Below, one piece after another: positions 62,666-64,000 of a DNA stretch of 64,000 bases (positions are counted from its first letter, which is position 1; each line of letters begins with the position of its first letter). Under the pieces are notes generated by a model. It saw only the letters and a program-made list of their open reading frames with translations, ran no database searches and was not told the DNA's origin. Source of the stretch: Candolleomyces eurysporus. Taxonomy: Eukaryota; Basidiomycota; Agaricomycetes; Agaricales; Psathyrellaceae. The position numbers and the translations under genes were made by a program. Location of the stretch: positions 1 through 64,000 of the forward strand of contig JANBPK010001203.1 of the NCBI GenBank assembly GCA_027579435.1, in the 5' to 3' direction.

Positions 62666-63678
62666 TCAATTAACAACGCCCCCAATGGCGCGGATTATGA
62701 AACGCTGACGTTCGTCATCGCTAGGGTCTGCTGCGATCATGCCATAGTAGGTCGCATATACCTGCAGTTGCTCAGCAGTTAGCTGTCGAACTACGGCGTT
62801 GCTAGTCAGTACAGGTAAGTTCTACAACAATGATTCGGTTTAGTGAACATTAGAACAGCTGAAACGTGCAAGAAACCTACACGACTAGCAGGATTGGTAC
62901 CATCAAGGAATGGAACAGGGATAAAGGGGATATGCGCGCCGTCAAACGCCCGGAAGTTGATGGCCTGAATGGGTTTGTGCGGTGAGGGTGACAGTTTATA
63001 TATGAGCAGGGAGCACATATACCCGTGCGGCATTGCGAGATACCTCGGGCAGAACTCGATTCATGCCTTGAACCACCCGTAATGTTGTATTCGCCACCAC
63101 CAAAAGCTCCTCCACACGACCCTCCAGGACATTAATCCTTCCCGCCAGGTTTTCAACACTTCTCTCCAGGTTGTTAAAACTTCTCTCCAGGTTGTCGGCA
63201 CTTCTTTCCAGGTTGTCAACACTTCCCGCCAGTCCATTAAGCCCTCCCAACAGTTCATCTGCCCTAGCTGGCAACCCAACCAGTGCATCCACCTTTGGTA
63301 TCAGATCGGCCTGAGGTGCCCCTAGATCATGCAAAGATTGCTTAATTTGCGCTCGGAAAGGCCCCACCAATCCGGGGACGTTCTCACCTGCAAAATCCAG
63401 AGACTGGAGTTAAAGTTGCCCATTCGCTAAAACAATGAAGAGACTGACCATCCTGGGCTCCGTCACCACCAGCTGGCTGGAACTCGCCATTTACATCCTT
63501 CTCTGCGCGCACTAGATCAGGCAATAAAGCCTGGCGACGTTCATCCTGTGCTGAAAGAGGCAGTTTAAGTTGAAGAGGGAAGGGCGAGTTGGCCAACGGC
63601 CGACGACGTACTTTGAAACGCAGACGTAAGGCTGAGCTTGAGCAATATTGCCCTTTGTAGATCTTCCTCTTGCATCAT
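62666..63678 (-). CDS. Coiled-coil protein of unknown function
   Basis: A 257-aa protein from five exons (63678-63612, 63550-63449, 63387-63023, 62964-62881, 62821-62666), all in frame. I do not recognise a named family, but the C-terminal part has the look of mushroom-specific proteins: NFRAFDGAHIPFIPVPFLDG, TNPASR, then a helical end with LTAEQLQVYATYYGM. The middle forms a coiled coil of heptads (VDNLERS, ADNLERS, FNNLERS, VENLAGR, INVLEGR), encoded by 21-bp DNA repeats. No signal peptide or membrane helix is seen, so a cytosolic, oligomeric protein is likely. The start uses the first of two adjacent ATG codons. Function is open. Confidence 0.72.
63138..63242 (-). repeat. 21-bp tandem repeats coding for heptads
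   Basis: Five units begin at 63138, 63159, 63180, 63201 and 63222, exactly 21 bp apart. The core CTTCTCTCCAGG is nearly identical in the middle units and varies in the outer ones. Each unit codes for seven residues of the coiled coil, so unit number can change without loss of frame. Confidence 0.85.
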
Positions 63679-64000
63679 GGTGACTGCTGTTTCAGGATAG
63701 GGGTAGTGGTGGTTCGAGTGTTAAACGCAAAGACATAGATTGGGTCGGGCGTCGCCTTCAATCAAAAGGTATTGATTACGTGAAAGGTTTGATTGCCGCC
63801 ACCCGCTTGTGATCGACAGGACAAAAAGGCAAGTAAGCCCACCCACAAAAGATGGGCATAGGCGGAGGCGAACCACCACCATCCTCTCCCCCCGCGACTC
63901 TCACCACGACCCAGCCCATATAAGCTGGTCGACATCCACCCAAAGGCCTATGAGGGACCACAGTAATTTCAAGTTGGCTAAGACCAGACGGAGTTTAGTA
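63679..64000. other. Upstream region of the coiled-coil gene
   Basis: The last 320 bp. It should hold the promoter of the gene ending at 63,678. No clear TATA box in minus orientation and no other gene were seen. Confidence 0.4.

Overview
The window is nuclear DNA of a basidiomycete fungus, most likely an agaricomycete. Genes carry many short GT-AG introns (about 45-65 bp), and several families typical of mushroom-forming fungi occur together: a NACHT-WD40 NLR-like protein, a fungal-type FunK1 kinase, an F-box protein, a BTB protein, and small secreted proteins. I cannot name the species. Twelve isolated N bases are present. All five that fall in coding sequence are one base too many, so the draft has small indel errors and some frame breaks below are probably technical.

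Layout. 1-2.85 kb: CpG-poor repeats (a 328-bp tandem repeat, then a nest of inverted repeats). 2.85-5.4 kb: unassigned sequence with an old direct duplication. 5.4-9.6 kb: conserved genes for Elongator subunit Elp6, ribosomal protein eL8 and a Methyltransf_16-type methyltransferase. 10.9-16.2 kb: one large NLR-like gene whose C-terminal half lies in CpG-depleted DNA. 16.2-20 kb: gene-poor. 20-30 kb: an unknown lineage protein, three broken maltase (GH13) fragments, a MARVEL-type membrane protein, an unknown protein and a four-helix membrane protein. 30.2-37.6 kb: a very long Ser-rich protein of unknown function. 38.3-45.6 kb: BTB protein, F-box protein and a secreted alpha-amylase. 47.1-48.2 kb: a secreted protein gene with a decayed tandem copy. 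48.7-57.3 kb: FunK1 kinase, checkpoint kinase Chk1, an extended SDR reductase and a decayed SDR tail. 58.2-59.5 kb: a small unknown protein and a Cys-rich secreted protein. 59.5-64 kb: a repeat related to the one at 2.2 kb, then a coiled-coil protein with 21-bp repeats.

The genes do not form an operon or an obvious pathway cluster. Two themes recur. One is starch and maltose use: an intact alpha-amylase lies about 17 kb or more from wrecked maltase pieces. The other is accessory, fast-changing gene families (NLR, FunK1, F-box, BTB, secreted proteins) scattered between housekeeping genes (ELP6, RPL8, CHK1). The most unusual signal is the sharp CpG boundary inside the NLR reading frame.
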